Origin: CBDUBU01 sp965365465 | Lineage (GTDB): Bacteria; Bacteroidota; Rhodothermia; Rhodothermales; DASSAV01 | Reading direction: 5' to 3' | Length of the DNA stretch: 7,030 bases | Assembly: GCA_965365465.1 (NCBI GenBank) | Contig: CBDUBU010000217.1 | Coordinates: 1-7,030 of the forward strand | In this document: in pieces, positions 1 to 6,060 of the stretch | Numbering within the stretch: position 1 is the first letter of the stretch | Layout: every line of letters begins with the position of its first letter | The notes under the pieces: model-generated | What the model was told of the DNA's origin: nothing | The model's database searches: none | The model's input: only the letters and a program-made list of their open reading frames with translations | Made by a program: the position numbers and the translations under genes

Positions 1-760
1 TCAGGTTGTTCTGAGGCATGTACGAGAGCAGCTTGCGGATCGTCTCGATAGCATCCTCCTCCGTCGGGGCGGCCATGTGCGCTACGCCGCTTTTGACGGT
101 ATGGATGGAAGCGCCGCCCAGGCGTTCGGTGTCAACGTCCTCGTGCGTGACCGTCTTGACGACCTTCGGGCCGGTGAGGAACATATAGCTATTGTGCTCC
201 ACCATCACCGTGAAGTCCGTCAGCGCCGGGGAGTAGACAGCGCCGCCTGCACAGGGGCCGAAGATGCCTGAAATCTGCGGGATGACGCCGGAGGCCATCA
301 CGTTGCGCAGGAAAATCTCCGTGTACCCGGCCAGGCTCTCGATGCCTTCCTGGATGCGCGCGCCGCCGGAATCATTGAGGCCAATGACCGGCGCGCCGTT
401 CTTGACGGCCATGTCCATGATCTTGCAGATCTTCTCGGCAAACGTTTCGGAGAGCGAGCCTCCGAAAATCGTAAAATCCTGTGAGAAGACGTACACGAGC
501 CGCCCGTCGATGGTCCCATAGCCTGTCACCACCCCATCGCCCGGATATTTTTTGCTGTCCATGCCGAAGTTGGTGCAGCGGTGCTCCACCAGCATGTCAA
601 ACTCCTCAAAGCTGCCTTCGTCCAGCAGCATCTGGATGCGTTCACGCGCGGTGAAGCGTCCTTTGGCGTGCTGCTTGCGGATGGCGTCTTCCCCTCCTCC
701 GAGAAGCGCCTCTTTCCGCCTTTCCATAAGACGGCTAACTTTTTCCTCCATGTGCGTCAT
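1..760 (-). CDS. Acyl-CoA carboxylase, carboxyltransferase (beta) subunit, partial (3' part off the left edge)
   Basis: This is the carboxyltransferase subunit of a biotin-dependent acyl-CoA carboxylase (propionyl/methylmalonyl-CoA type, PccB or MmdA). It moves the carboxyl group between carboxybiotin and an acyl-CoA in the cytoplasm. The frame is open from the ATG at 760 to the window edge, giving 253 codons, about half of the usual 510-520 residues. What remains is the N-terminal carboxyltransferase domain. The entry motif KQHAKGRFTARERI lies near residues 29-42, NDSGGARIQEG near 129-139, and the glycine-rich oxyanion-hole segment GPCAGGAVYSPAL near 168-180. A GGTGG stretch four bases before ATG 760 supports that start over the in-frame ATG at 751. 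The gene lies 132 bp downstream of the ABM gene on the same strand, so cotranscription is possible. No biotin carboxylase or biotin carrier gene is visible. The true substrate (propionyl-CoA, methylmalonyl-CoA decarboxylation, or another acyl-CoA) cannot be decided from this half. Confidence 0.95.
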   Translation of the reverse strand, partial: MTHMEEKVSRLMERRKEALLGGGEDAIRKQHAKGRFTARERIQMLLDEGSFEEFDMLVEHRCTNFGMDSKKYPGDGVVTGYGTIDGRLVYVFSQDFTIFGGSLSETFAEKICKIMDMAVKNGAPVIGLNDSGGARIQEGIESLAGYTEIFLRNVMASGVIPQISGIFGPCAGGAVYSPALTDFTVMVEHNSYMFLTGPKVVKTVTHEDVDTERLGGASIHTVKSGVAHMAAPTEEDAIETIRKLLSYMPQNNL

Positions 761-892
761 ATAACCACCGGACAGTTTTTATTGGAAGGATTCCCTCCTG
801 ACAGATCGGCACGGACAATAGCGCGCCTGCGCCCGTCGTTAAAGCGACAGGGGCCGGAAGCCGGCGCGTATTCCTTTACCCACGCAGCCTCG

Positions 893-1180
893 TCAGGCGT
901 TGTAATAGACCTGATAAAGCGTGGGTTGCCCCAGCAATGCATCGACTTTCTGCTGCACCGCTTTGCGCTGCTCGTTGTTCGACCATGCATTCCAGTGATC
1001 CAGACTGGACCACGTGCTGATGACGAGGTATTCTTCCGGGTCGTCACGGTTCATTAAGGTCTCGCCCGAGACATATCCGGCCTGGGCGAGAGCAAGGGCG
1101 CGAAGTTCCAGCAGCAACGGCTTGAGTTCATGGGCCTTTTCGACCGGAACGCGACGGACTAGAATAACTTTGATCGCCAT
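893..1180 (-). CDS. ABM-domain (antibiotic biosynthesis monooxygenase-like) small protein
   Basis: This 95-residue protein resembles the single-domain ABM family, a dimeric alpha/beta ferredoxin-like fold. Characterised members include quinol or polyketide monooxygenases and haem-degrading enzymes. Visible signs are the N-terminal beta strand IKVILVRRVP (3-12), a helix with KPLLLELRALALAQ (20-33), the segment GYVSGETL (35-42), and the conserved run DDPEEYLVISTWSSLDHWNAW (46-66), which is the most diagnostic part. The C-terminal segment (about 68-93) is a helix followed by a Tyr-rich strand. It looks cytoplasmic, with no signal peptide. I see no Shine-Dalgarno sequence before ATG 1180, and no other in-frame ATG lies nearby. 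It sits between the hydrolase gene and the acyl-CoA carboxylase gene on the same strand, with 235 and 132 bp gaps. The family covers many chemistries, so the substrate is unknown and the name should not be read as evidence for antibiotic synthesis. Confidence 0.9.
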   Translation of the reverse strand: MAIKVILVRRVPVEKAHELKPLLLELRALALAQAGYVSGETLMNRDDPEEYLVISTWSSLDHWNAWSNNEQRKAVQQKVDALLGQPTLYQVYYNA

Positions 1181-1385
1181 AACGTCATCTAACTTTTTAG
1201 GGGCAGCCTAGAGGTTACGGAAAAAGAAGGTGCGTTTTAATGAAGAGAGGGTGTGTTTTGTCAGATTTTTCTCTCCTTCCGCAAGATTTTAATATGCAAA
1301 AACTGCACACAATAAGCTCGACTTTGTCCAAGAAGCATCTATGCACAAAGAACGGCAGGCGCTCACGATATTATGAGGGCCTATG

Positions 1386-1403
1386 GCCGGAGTTGCTCCC
1401 GGC
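1386..1403 (-). terminator. Weak hairpin just after the GH140-like gene
   Basis: The arms GCC+GGAG (1386-1392) and CTCC+GGC (1396-1399 and 1401-1403) pair around a 3-base loop with one bulged C at 1400. On the minus strand the hairpin begins 12 bases after the hydrolase stop codon, where a terminator would be expected. No U-run follows on that strand, so it is a poor match to a classic intrinsic terminator and may be chance in GC-rich DNA. Confidence 0.25.
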
Positions 1404-1415
1404 ATGAATGCGTGG

Positions 1416-3137
1416 TTAAGGGTTTACAGCTTCAAGCGCCAGCACCCAATCCTGCAAAACGGGAGAGAAAGGCGCCTCCCAGGTTCCTTCTTTTGTCGCC
1501 TGTACCTCGCCGATCACATGAATGGCGCCGGTGATGGGATCAATGTAGGAGGCGCGAAACAATTTTTCGGGGGGCAGCTTCTGCACAACAGGACTGTTGC
1601 CCCAGGGCGGCACGCCCTTCGGCAGGTAGAGCATGACGAGCTTTCCTGGAATCCCGGCGCAATAAGGTGCGTAAACGTTTTCAAGGTCAGCAGCCGGCTT
1701 CACGCAATCAGGTTGGGTTTCCATCTGCCACCAAGGGAACCGTTCCAGAATCCGCTTTCCGGCAGCCACCGCAGCGGCCCCCGGCCAGCGATAGGCTTCC
1801 TCCCAGGGCGCGTTGCCCCACACCTGCCCGAGAGGAGAAGGTCCGAAGGGGGCCTCACGGGTGTTCATCTGCCAGATGGCGTCAGCGCCGTAGCTGTGGC
1901 CTGCTGCTTCCGAAAGCATGGCTGTCCAGAACAGAAAGCGCTGGATCTTTGCGCCGCATCCTCCGCCATGCATCCCTTCAAAACAAGCTTCTCCGATCAG
2001 CATAGGCCGATCGGGGTAACGCAAGCGCACCTCGATCAGATCCTCAAGGGTTTGCCTGGCTACGTCAAAGTCCTGGTGGCCTGTTTGAAGCATTACAAGG
2101 TCCACCGGATTCATATCCGAAAGCGGCTCCAGATCGCCGGAACCAGGGCCAGGATGGACGGTCAACAGGTGTTTGTAGGGATCTATCTGCTTTATATATT
2201 TTGCCACTTCGGCCCATCCCTCCCGCTGTTCCTCGCGGGCTGCCGCCAGATCTTCAGCCAGATACCAGGGCAGCGTTACCTCTCCTCCCAGGGTCCATAC
2301 GACGGGATAGGCGCCGTACCGGGCGATCAGGTAGCGCCAGTGGCGCTCCATCTTTTCTACCCCCATCATCGGCAGATAGTAGCCCCAACTTCCCACGACG
2401 TTAGGAACCAGTCCCATCTGCACGAGCCAGCCGATGCGAAGATCTACCAGGTCGAAGTAGGCCGGATTGATCGTTCCAAATCCCTGCGTCCAGGGGTGTC
2501 CGGCTTCGTTGGCGCCGCGCTGATCGAAGGCCGGCATATCACATGGAAAACCTGAAGCAAACTGAATTACGGAAAAGCCTTTCTGCGCCCGGTCAGCAGT
2601 CAGGAGTTGAAACCCATCCGGCCAGGAGAGGCGCATGGTCATGCCTGTCCACCAGGAGTCGGCCAGCCAGAAAAAGGGCTTGCCGTCCCTGTGTTCGAGA
2701 TACCGCCCCCCTTCATGCACGCGCACCGGCCCATGTTTGAAAAGCGGGTTCTCGCCTTCATAGGGTTCCACGATCAGGATGCCCCGCCGGTCATGCAAGT
2801 CCTTGTCTGAAGAATTGGAAGCAACAGTTCTGAATCGGTAAGTTCCAGGCTCAGAGGCGCTGTAACGCACGCGCCATTGTCCTCCCCCTCCCCAGAATGC
2901 AGGAATCCTTGTTTCAGACCCGTCAGGAGCCACGATCAGAACATCGAGCGTCAGGTCGAAAAAAGGGTTATCATAGGCAACATGGGACGTGTAGGACCAT
3001 TCTATAACCGTATTCTGAAAACCATGAAGCGTGTTTGACGGCCCCGGTTGTGCATACAGCGGCCATGCCGCCAGGCTTGCAAGCAGAGCGCAGAGCATAC
3101 AGGGAAGAATGCTTTTTCTCATTGGATAATCTTTCAT
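1416..3137 (-). CDS. Secreted DUF5060/DUF4038 protein, GH140-like candidate glycosidase
   Basis: This 573-residue exported protein has the architecture of DUF4038 enzymes, whose characterised branch is GH140 (apiosidase acting on pectin rhamnogalacturonan II). A Sec signal peptide covers roughly residues 7-29, with a basic RK, a hydrophobic core, and likely cleavage after LYA before Q30. Residues about 35-105 match a DUF5060-type beta-sandwich. Residues about 136-470 form the DUF4038 TIM barrel, with FFWLADSWW (155-163), VVWTLGGE (279-286) and MLIGEACFEG (379-388). E286 and E383 are the candidate catalytic acids. Residues about 483-571 resemble the C-terminal 'putative collagen-binding' beta domain (PF12904), ending DWVLALEA. 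The start is uncertain: ATG 3122 (residue 6) gives a more typical signal peptide, and neither start has a clear ribosome-binding site. No SusC/SusD genes or other pectin enzymes are visible, so this is not a recognisable polysaccharide utilisation locus here. The substrate is unknown. Family assignment is firm, apiosidase activity is not. Confidence 0.9.
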   Translation of the reverse strand: MKDYPMRKSILPCMLCALLASLAAWPLYAQPGPSNTLHGFQNTVIEWSYTSHVAYDNPFFDLTLDVLIVAPDGSETRIPAFWGGGGQWRVRYSASEPGTYRFRTVASNSSDKDLHDRRGILIVEPYEGENPLFKHGPVRVHEGGRYLEHRDGKPFFWLADSWWTGMTMRLSWPDGFQLLTADRAQKGFSVIQFASGFPCDMPAFDQRGANEAGHPWTQGFGTINPAYFDLVDLRIGWLVQMGLVPNVVGSWGYYLPMMGVEKMERHWRYLIARYGAYPVVWTLGGEVTLPWYLAEDLAAAREEQREGWAEVAKYIKQIDPYKHLLTVHPGPGSGDLEPLSDMNPVDLVMLQTGHQDFDVARQTLEDLIEVRLRYPDRPMLIGEACFEGMHGGGCGAKIQRFLFWTAMLSEAAGHSYGADAIWQMNTREAPFGPSPLGQVWGNAPWEEAYRWPGAAAVAAGKRILERFPWWQMETQPDCVKPAADLENVYAPYCAGIPGKLVMLYLPKGVPPWGNSPVVQKLPPEKLFRASYIDPITGAIHVIGEVQATKEGTWEAPFSPVLQDWVLALEAVNP

Positions 3138-3266
3138 GGGGGAGGCAGGAACTTGTCGGTCTCCGCTAAGGCTAAGGAAGGTTGTACGGACCAGTTCAAA
3201 TCCGTCTTGCGCTTGCGATCTAGATTTTTTCCGCGTTTGGGGTTTAGCTTCAGACGTACAGGAACG

Positions 3267-3322
3267 CAGGTGTTACTGCTCTGTCCGGGCAAGGTACGAA
3301 ACGCCCCCCTGCACAACACCTG
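3267..3322. other. Nested inverted repeat in the divergent intergenic region
   Basis: CAGGTGTT (3267-3274) is the exact reverse complement of AACACCTG (3315-3322). Inside this pair, GGGC (3287-3290) can pair with GCCC (3303-3306), giving a possible two-tier stem-loop. The region lies between the divergently transcribed hydrolase gene (start 3137) and GNAT gene (start 3356). It could be a structured 5' leader, an operator with two half-sites, or chance. No known riboswitch consensus is recognisable to me. Confidence 0.3.
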
Positions 3323-3327
3323 GTAAA

Positions 3328-3343
3328 GCCTGATGCTTCAGGC
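3328..3343 (+). promoter_or_regulatory. Perfect 6-bp hairpin 12 bases before the GNAT start codon
   Basis: GCCTGA (3328-3333) and TCAGGC (3338-3343) pair perfectly around the tetraloop TGCT. The hairpin takes the place where a ribosome-binding site would usually lie upstream of ATG 3356, and no Shine-Dalgarno sequence is seen there. A short T-stretch (TTTT, 3351-3354) comes seven bases later, so an attenuator-like or translational role is conceivable. The role is inferred only from position. Confidence 0.3.
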
Positions 3344-3355
3344 AACGCATTTTAC

Positions 3356-3850
3356 ATGAATCAAACGATTATCACTTATCTGGAAATGAGGGCGGCTCCG
3401 GCAAATCCGGCTCCAGCCCTGCCCGACGGCGTGTCGATCATGCAGGCGGTGCAGCCCACCGTTGGCTTCTACCGGTTCCTCTACAACGAGGTAGGGAAAC
3501 CCTGGAACTGGAAGGACCGGAACAAGCTGGAGGACGAAGCGCTCCGCCGGATCATCCAGCATCCGGAGGTCGCGCTTCATGTGCTTTATGTGCAAGGAAC
3601 GCCTGCCGGCTTCGTGGAACTGGACTACCGGAAGCCTCCGGACGCGCAGGTTGCCTATTTTGGACTGATGCCCGACTTCATCGGGCGGAAGCTCGGACGT
3701 TTTTTCCTGGAATGGGCCGTTTCCGAGGCATGGCAACGCAAGCCACAGCGCCTGTGGGTTCATACCTGCACGCAGGATCATCCCGGCGCGCTTCCGTTGT
3801 ACGAGAAGGTAGGGTTCAAACCGTATGCGTCAAAAGCAGAGCCGCTTTAG
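3356..3850 (+). CDS. GNAT-family N-acetyltransferase
   Basis: This 164-residue cytoplasmic protein has the GCN5-related acetyltransferase fold, which transfers an acetyl group from acetyl-CoA to an amine. VLYVQGTPAGFVELDY (76-91) forms the central strands. VAYFGLMPDFIGRKLGRFFL (99-118) covers beta-4 and the acetyl-CoA pyrophosphate loop (motif A). RLWVHTCTQDHPGALPLYEKVGF (132-154) covers beta-5 to motif B, with the typical A-x-x-LYEKVGF ending. The segment VHTCTQDHP and the aromatic N-terminal part (FYRFLYNEVGKPWNWKDR, 38-55) fit a recurrent bacterial subfamily of unknown substrate. In motif A the glycine expected before L113 is lysine (GRKLG instead of GRGLG), so the loop keeps only part of the Q/R-x-x-G-x-G/A pattern. 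ATG 3356 has no Shine-Dalgarno sequence, but no better start is in frame. It is divergent from the hydrolase and 101 bp upstream of the FKBP gene. The acceptor could be a protein, an antibiotic or a metabolite. Confidence 0.92.
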   Translation: MNQTIITYLEMRAAPANPAPALPDGVSIMQAVQPTVGFYRFLYNEVGKPWNWKDRNKLEDEALRRIIQHPEVALHVLYVQGTPAGFVELDYRKPPDAQVAYFGLMPDFIGRKLGRFFLEWAVSEAWQRKPQRLWVHTCTQDHPGALPLYEKVGFKPYASKAEPL

Positions 3851-3940
3851 AAATGCTCAACCGGACGCCTCCCTGATATGCGGCTGAACTCTTGCCATTA
3901 TGCTGCGTATCGTGGTTTCGCAAAAGTTTTAATTTTCAGA

Positions 3941-3946
3941 GTGAGG
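3941..3946 (+). promoter_or_regulatory. Ribosome-binding site deciding the FKBP start
   Basis: GTGAGG contains the Shine-Dalgarno core GAGG (3943-3946) and ends five bases before the in-frame GTG at 3952. No comparable site precedes the upstream in-frame TTG at 3892. This favours GTG 3952 as the real start and a 142-residue protein. Confidence 0.6.
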
Positions 3947-3951
3947 TTGCT

Positions 3952-4380
3952 GTGGAACAGGCAAAGCAAGGAGATGACGTGCAGATGCATTATACAGGCA
4001 AACTGGAGGACGGAACCGTTTTTGACTCCTCGCAGGGAGGACAGCCGTTGAGCTTTACCCTGGGCGCCGGGCAGGTGATTGCCGGGTTCGAGGAAGCTGT
4101 GGAGGGCATGAAACAGGGAGAGTCGAAAACCACCCATATTCCCGCCGAAGAGGCGTATGGCCCGCACCGCGACGACCTGGTGATCGAGGTGCCCCGCGAC
4201 CAGATCCCTGCCGAGCTGAACCCGGAGGTCGGACAGCAGCTTCAGCTGCGACAGGAAGGCGGCCAGGATATTCCTGTTGTCGTGCGTGAAGTTACGGAAG
4301 GATCGATTACCCTGGACGCCAACCACCCGCTGGCCGGGAAAAGCCTCATTTTCGAGATCGAACTGGTTGAGATAGGATAG
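3952..4380 (+). CDS. FKBP-type peptidyl-prolyl cis-trans isomerase (SlyD-like)
   Basis: This is a predicted prolyl isomerase and folding helper with the split FKBP domain plus insert-in-flap (IF) domain seen in SlyD and FkpB. From the GTG start it has 142 residues. QGDDVQMHYTGKLEDGTVFDSS (6-27) is the FKBP entry strand. LSFTLGAGQVIAGFEEAVEGM (33-53) holds the conserved VI-GFE-A active-site edge. ESKTTHIPAEEAYGPHRDD (57-75) leads into the IF domain (about 66-118). LDANHPLAGKSLIFEIELVEI (121-141) closes the FKBP fold. It has no signal peptide and no His/Cys-rich metal-binding tail like E. coli SlyD, so it is probably a cytoplasmic, non-nickel-handling member. Reading the frame back to TTG 3892 would add 20 residues (MPLCCVSWFR...) foreign to the family. 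The gene stands alone: 101 bp after the GNAT gene and followed by a strong terminator-like hairpin. Client proteins are unknown. Confidence 0.95.
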   Translation: MEQAKQGDDVQMHYTGKLEDGTVFDSSQGGQPLSFTLGAGQVIAGFEEAVEGMKQGESKTTHIPAEEAYGPHRDDLVIEVPRDQIPAELNPEVGQQLQLRQEGGQDIPVVVREVTEGSITLDANHPLAGKSLIFEIELVEIG

Positions 4381-4406
4381 ATCCATTTTTTCTGTCCGTA
4401 TATCAG

Positions 4407-4442
4407 GAGCGGGAGGCCCCGGCGCGTGTGGGCTTCCCGCTC
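4407..4442 (+). terminator. Strong terminator-like hairpin after the FKBP gene
   Basis: GAGCGGGAGGCCC (4407-4419) pairs with GGGCTTCCCGCTC (4430-4442) over 13 base pairs with a single G-T wobble and a 10-base loop. It begins 26 bases after the FKBP stop and is followed by the pyrimidine-rich TCCTTCATTTTCC, a moderate U-tract equivalent. Position and stem strength suggest an intrinsic terminator for the FKBP transcript. It ends only 34 bases before the next gene's start codon. Confidence 0.8.
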
Positions 4443-4476
4443 TCCTTCATTTTCCAGGCTCGGATAAGATTAAAGC

Positions 4477-6036
4477 ATGGTTCGCCGCAGCTTCTCTGAC
4501 GTTTCCCTTCGTTCTGAAGGTACTTCCCCGTGGTTGCTGCTCGTCCTTTTGGGTCTGCTGAACCTGTTGCTGCACCTCGTCACAAACGGCCTCTGGGGAT
4601 TTCACCGGGATGAACTGCTCTACCTGGCGCTGGGGCGGCATCTCGATTGGGGCTTCTGGTCCAATCCGCCGTTGATCGGATTTTTCGGCTGGCTGGCGCA
4701 CCTGGCGCCGGAGGCAAGTCCCTGGGCGGTGCGTCTGATTCCGGCGCTGGTGAGCACGGCGATGGTAATGCTCACGGGACTGATGGCGCGGGAGATGGGA
4801 GGCGGCAGGGCCGCCGTGGTCATGGCGTGCCTGTGTATGCTGCTCTCCGCGTTTCTCCGGGTGGGGTTGCTCTTTCAGCCTGTCGTTTTTGATGTCTTTT
4901 TCTGGACGCTCTACGCCTTTCTTATCCTTCGTTACCTGAACACGGAGCAACCCCGGTGGCTGTGGGCGCTGGGGCTGGCTATCGGCCTGGGGCTGCTGAA
5001 CAAGTATTCGGTAGCTGTTTTCGTGTTCGGGGTGCTGCTCGTGTTGCCGTTTACGCCGCAGCGACGGCTGTTTACGCAGAAGACGTTTTATGGGTCTGTA
5101 TTGCTGGCGCTGGTCGTCTTTCTGCCGAATCTGCTGTGGCAGGCCCGGCACGGGTTTCCGGTGCTGCATCATATGCAGGAATTGCACGACACCCAACTCG
5201 TCCACGTCCGCCCGCTCAATTTTCTGCTGGATCAGCTTTTTTTCCATTTTCCTGTGGCAGTCGTATGGGTGCTCGGGCTGGTTTTTCTGTTCAGCAAGCA
5301 CGGCAAGCCCTCCCGGCTTCTCGGCTGGATTTTCGCAGCCGTTATCCTGCTGTTTCTGGTTCTGGGCGGCAAGAGCTACTACACGCTGGGCCTGTATCCG
5401 ATGCTCTTTGCCGGAGGCGCCTGCTGGCTGGAAGTCCATGCCCGGCGATGGATACAGGTCATTGTGTTTGCCGTGGGAACGATTGCGGCTGCGCTGCTCT
5501 CTCCGTTTATGATCCCGTACCTGCCGGTCCCGGCCATGGTCGCATATGGACACGCTTTCGTGGAAACCACAGGCATCGATGCTCCCTTGCGCTGGGAGGA
5601 CGGAAACGTATATCCGCTCCCGCAAGATTACGCCGATATGCTGGGGTGGGAGGAACTGGCCCATCTGGTCGAAAAGGCTTACCTTGCTGCGCCGGATCCC
5701 GGGCGCACGCTGGTTTATTGCGAGAATTATGGTCACGCGGGCGCCGCCACGCATTTCCTCCAGAAGGAGGGTTTGCCTGAACCCGTCAGTTTCAGCGACA
5801 GTTTTCGTCTCTGGGCGCCTCGTCGTCTGCCGCCGGATGCCAACACGCTCATCTATGTGAACGATGAGCTAGGGGAAGACATTAAAGCCCTGTTCTCCGA
5901 CATCGAACGGATCGGCTCAGTCCAGACGCCCTATGCCCGTGAACAGGGCACAGCCGTCTATCTGTGCCGGAATCCCCGGACCAGCCTGCCGGATTTCTGG
6001 CGTGCGCGCTTGCTGGAAGTGACGGGAGGTTTCTGA
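4477..6036 (+). CDS. GT39/PMT_2-family membrane glycosyltransferase (ArnT-like)
   Basis: This 519-residue integral inner-membrane protein resembles the PMT_2/ArnT class of GT-C transferases. These take sugars from polyprenyl-phosphate donors and add them to lipids, glycans or proteins on the periplasmic face. After a short cytoplasmic N-terminus, the first membrane helix (about 18-37) leads into the loop GFHRDELLYLALGRHLDWG (41-59), with the acidic pair D45-E46 at the expected catalytic position. NPPLIGFFGWLAH (63-75) follows, typical of the family. About ten further hydrophobic segments run to about residue 348. The last 160 residues (about 360-519) form a soluble, probably periplasmic domain, with LVYCENYGHAGAATHFL (412-428) and SFRLWAPRRLP (442-452) seen in related transferases. 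ATG 4477 has no clear Shine-Dalgarno sequence. The deacetylase gene follows after 24 bp, implying an operon. Donor and acceptor are unknown; lipid A modification is only one possibility. Confidence 0.9.
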   Translation: MVRRSFSDVSLRSEGTSPWLLLVLLGLLNLLLHLVTNGLWGFHRDELLYLALGRHLDWGFWSNPPLIGFFGWLAHLAPEASPWAVRLIPALVSTAMVMLTGLMAREMGGGRAAVVMACLCMLLSAFLRVGLLFQPVVFDVFFWTLYAFLILRYLNTEQPRWLWALGLAIGLGLLNKYSVAVFVFGVLLVLPFTPQRRLFTQKTFYGSVLLALVVFLPNLLWQARHGFPVLHHMQELHDTQLVHVRPLNFLLDQLFFHFPVAVVWVLGLVFLFSKHGKPSRLLGWIFAAVILLFLVLGGKSYYTLGLYPMLFAGGACWLEVHARRWIQVIVFAVGTIAAALLSPFMIPYLPVPAMVAYGHAFVETTGIDAPLRWEDGNVYPLPQDYADMLGWEELAHLVEKAYLAAPDPGRTLVYCENYGHAGAATHFLQKEGLPEPVSFSDSFRLWAPRRLPPDANTLIYVNDELGEDIKALFSDIERIGSVQTPYAREQGTAVYLCRNPRTSLPDFWRARLLEVTGGF

Positions 6037-6060
6037 CTCCAATCATGCCACAAAACCCTG

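Noticed and set aside
853..865. GCCGG-AAG-CCGGC hairpin downstream of the ABM gene
   Set aside because: The stem is only five base pairs, no U-run follows on the minus strand, and such short GC palindromes are expected by chance.
581..1057. A 158-codon plus-strand frame spanning the carboxylase/ABM junction
   Set aside because: It is antisense to two conserved genes and matches nothing recognisable.
1383..2555. A 390-codon open frame on the plus strand opposite the GH140-like gene
   Set aside because: It lies wholly antisense to a gene with clear domains and signal peptide, and its translation shows no recognisable family or domain. Such frames are common opposite GC-rich genes.
3186..3205. 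ACGGA...TCCGT with GTTCAAATC, tRNA-like at first sight
   Set aside because: The pairing leaves a 10-base loop rather than a 7-base T-loop, and no other tRNA arms are present.
3809..3822. GGTTCAAACC, resembling a tRNA T-arm
   Set aside because: It lies inside the GNAT coding frame (KVGFKP), and no cloverleaf or acceptor stem surrounds it.
3930..3937. TAATTTTC, close to the Bacteroidota -7 element TAnnTTTG
   Set aside because: The last base mismatches, no TTG-type -33 element is correctly spaced, and the start codon is too close.
3898..4386. A 162-codon minus-strand frame opposite the FKBP gene
   Set aside because: It mirrors the FKBP frame almost exactly in extent and has no motif of its own.
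4447..5754. A 435-codon open frame on the minus strand opposite the glycosyltransferase
   Set aside because: The product is dominated by Gln, Arg, His and Pro, the mirror of Leu/Val/Phe-rich membrane helices on the other strand. No fold or motif is visible.
4956..5780. A 274-codon plus-strand frame inside the glycosyltransferase gene
   Set aside because: It is a frame-shifted shadow of the well-supported GT39 frame, with low-complexity Ala/Gly/Arg composition and no homology signal.
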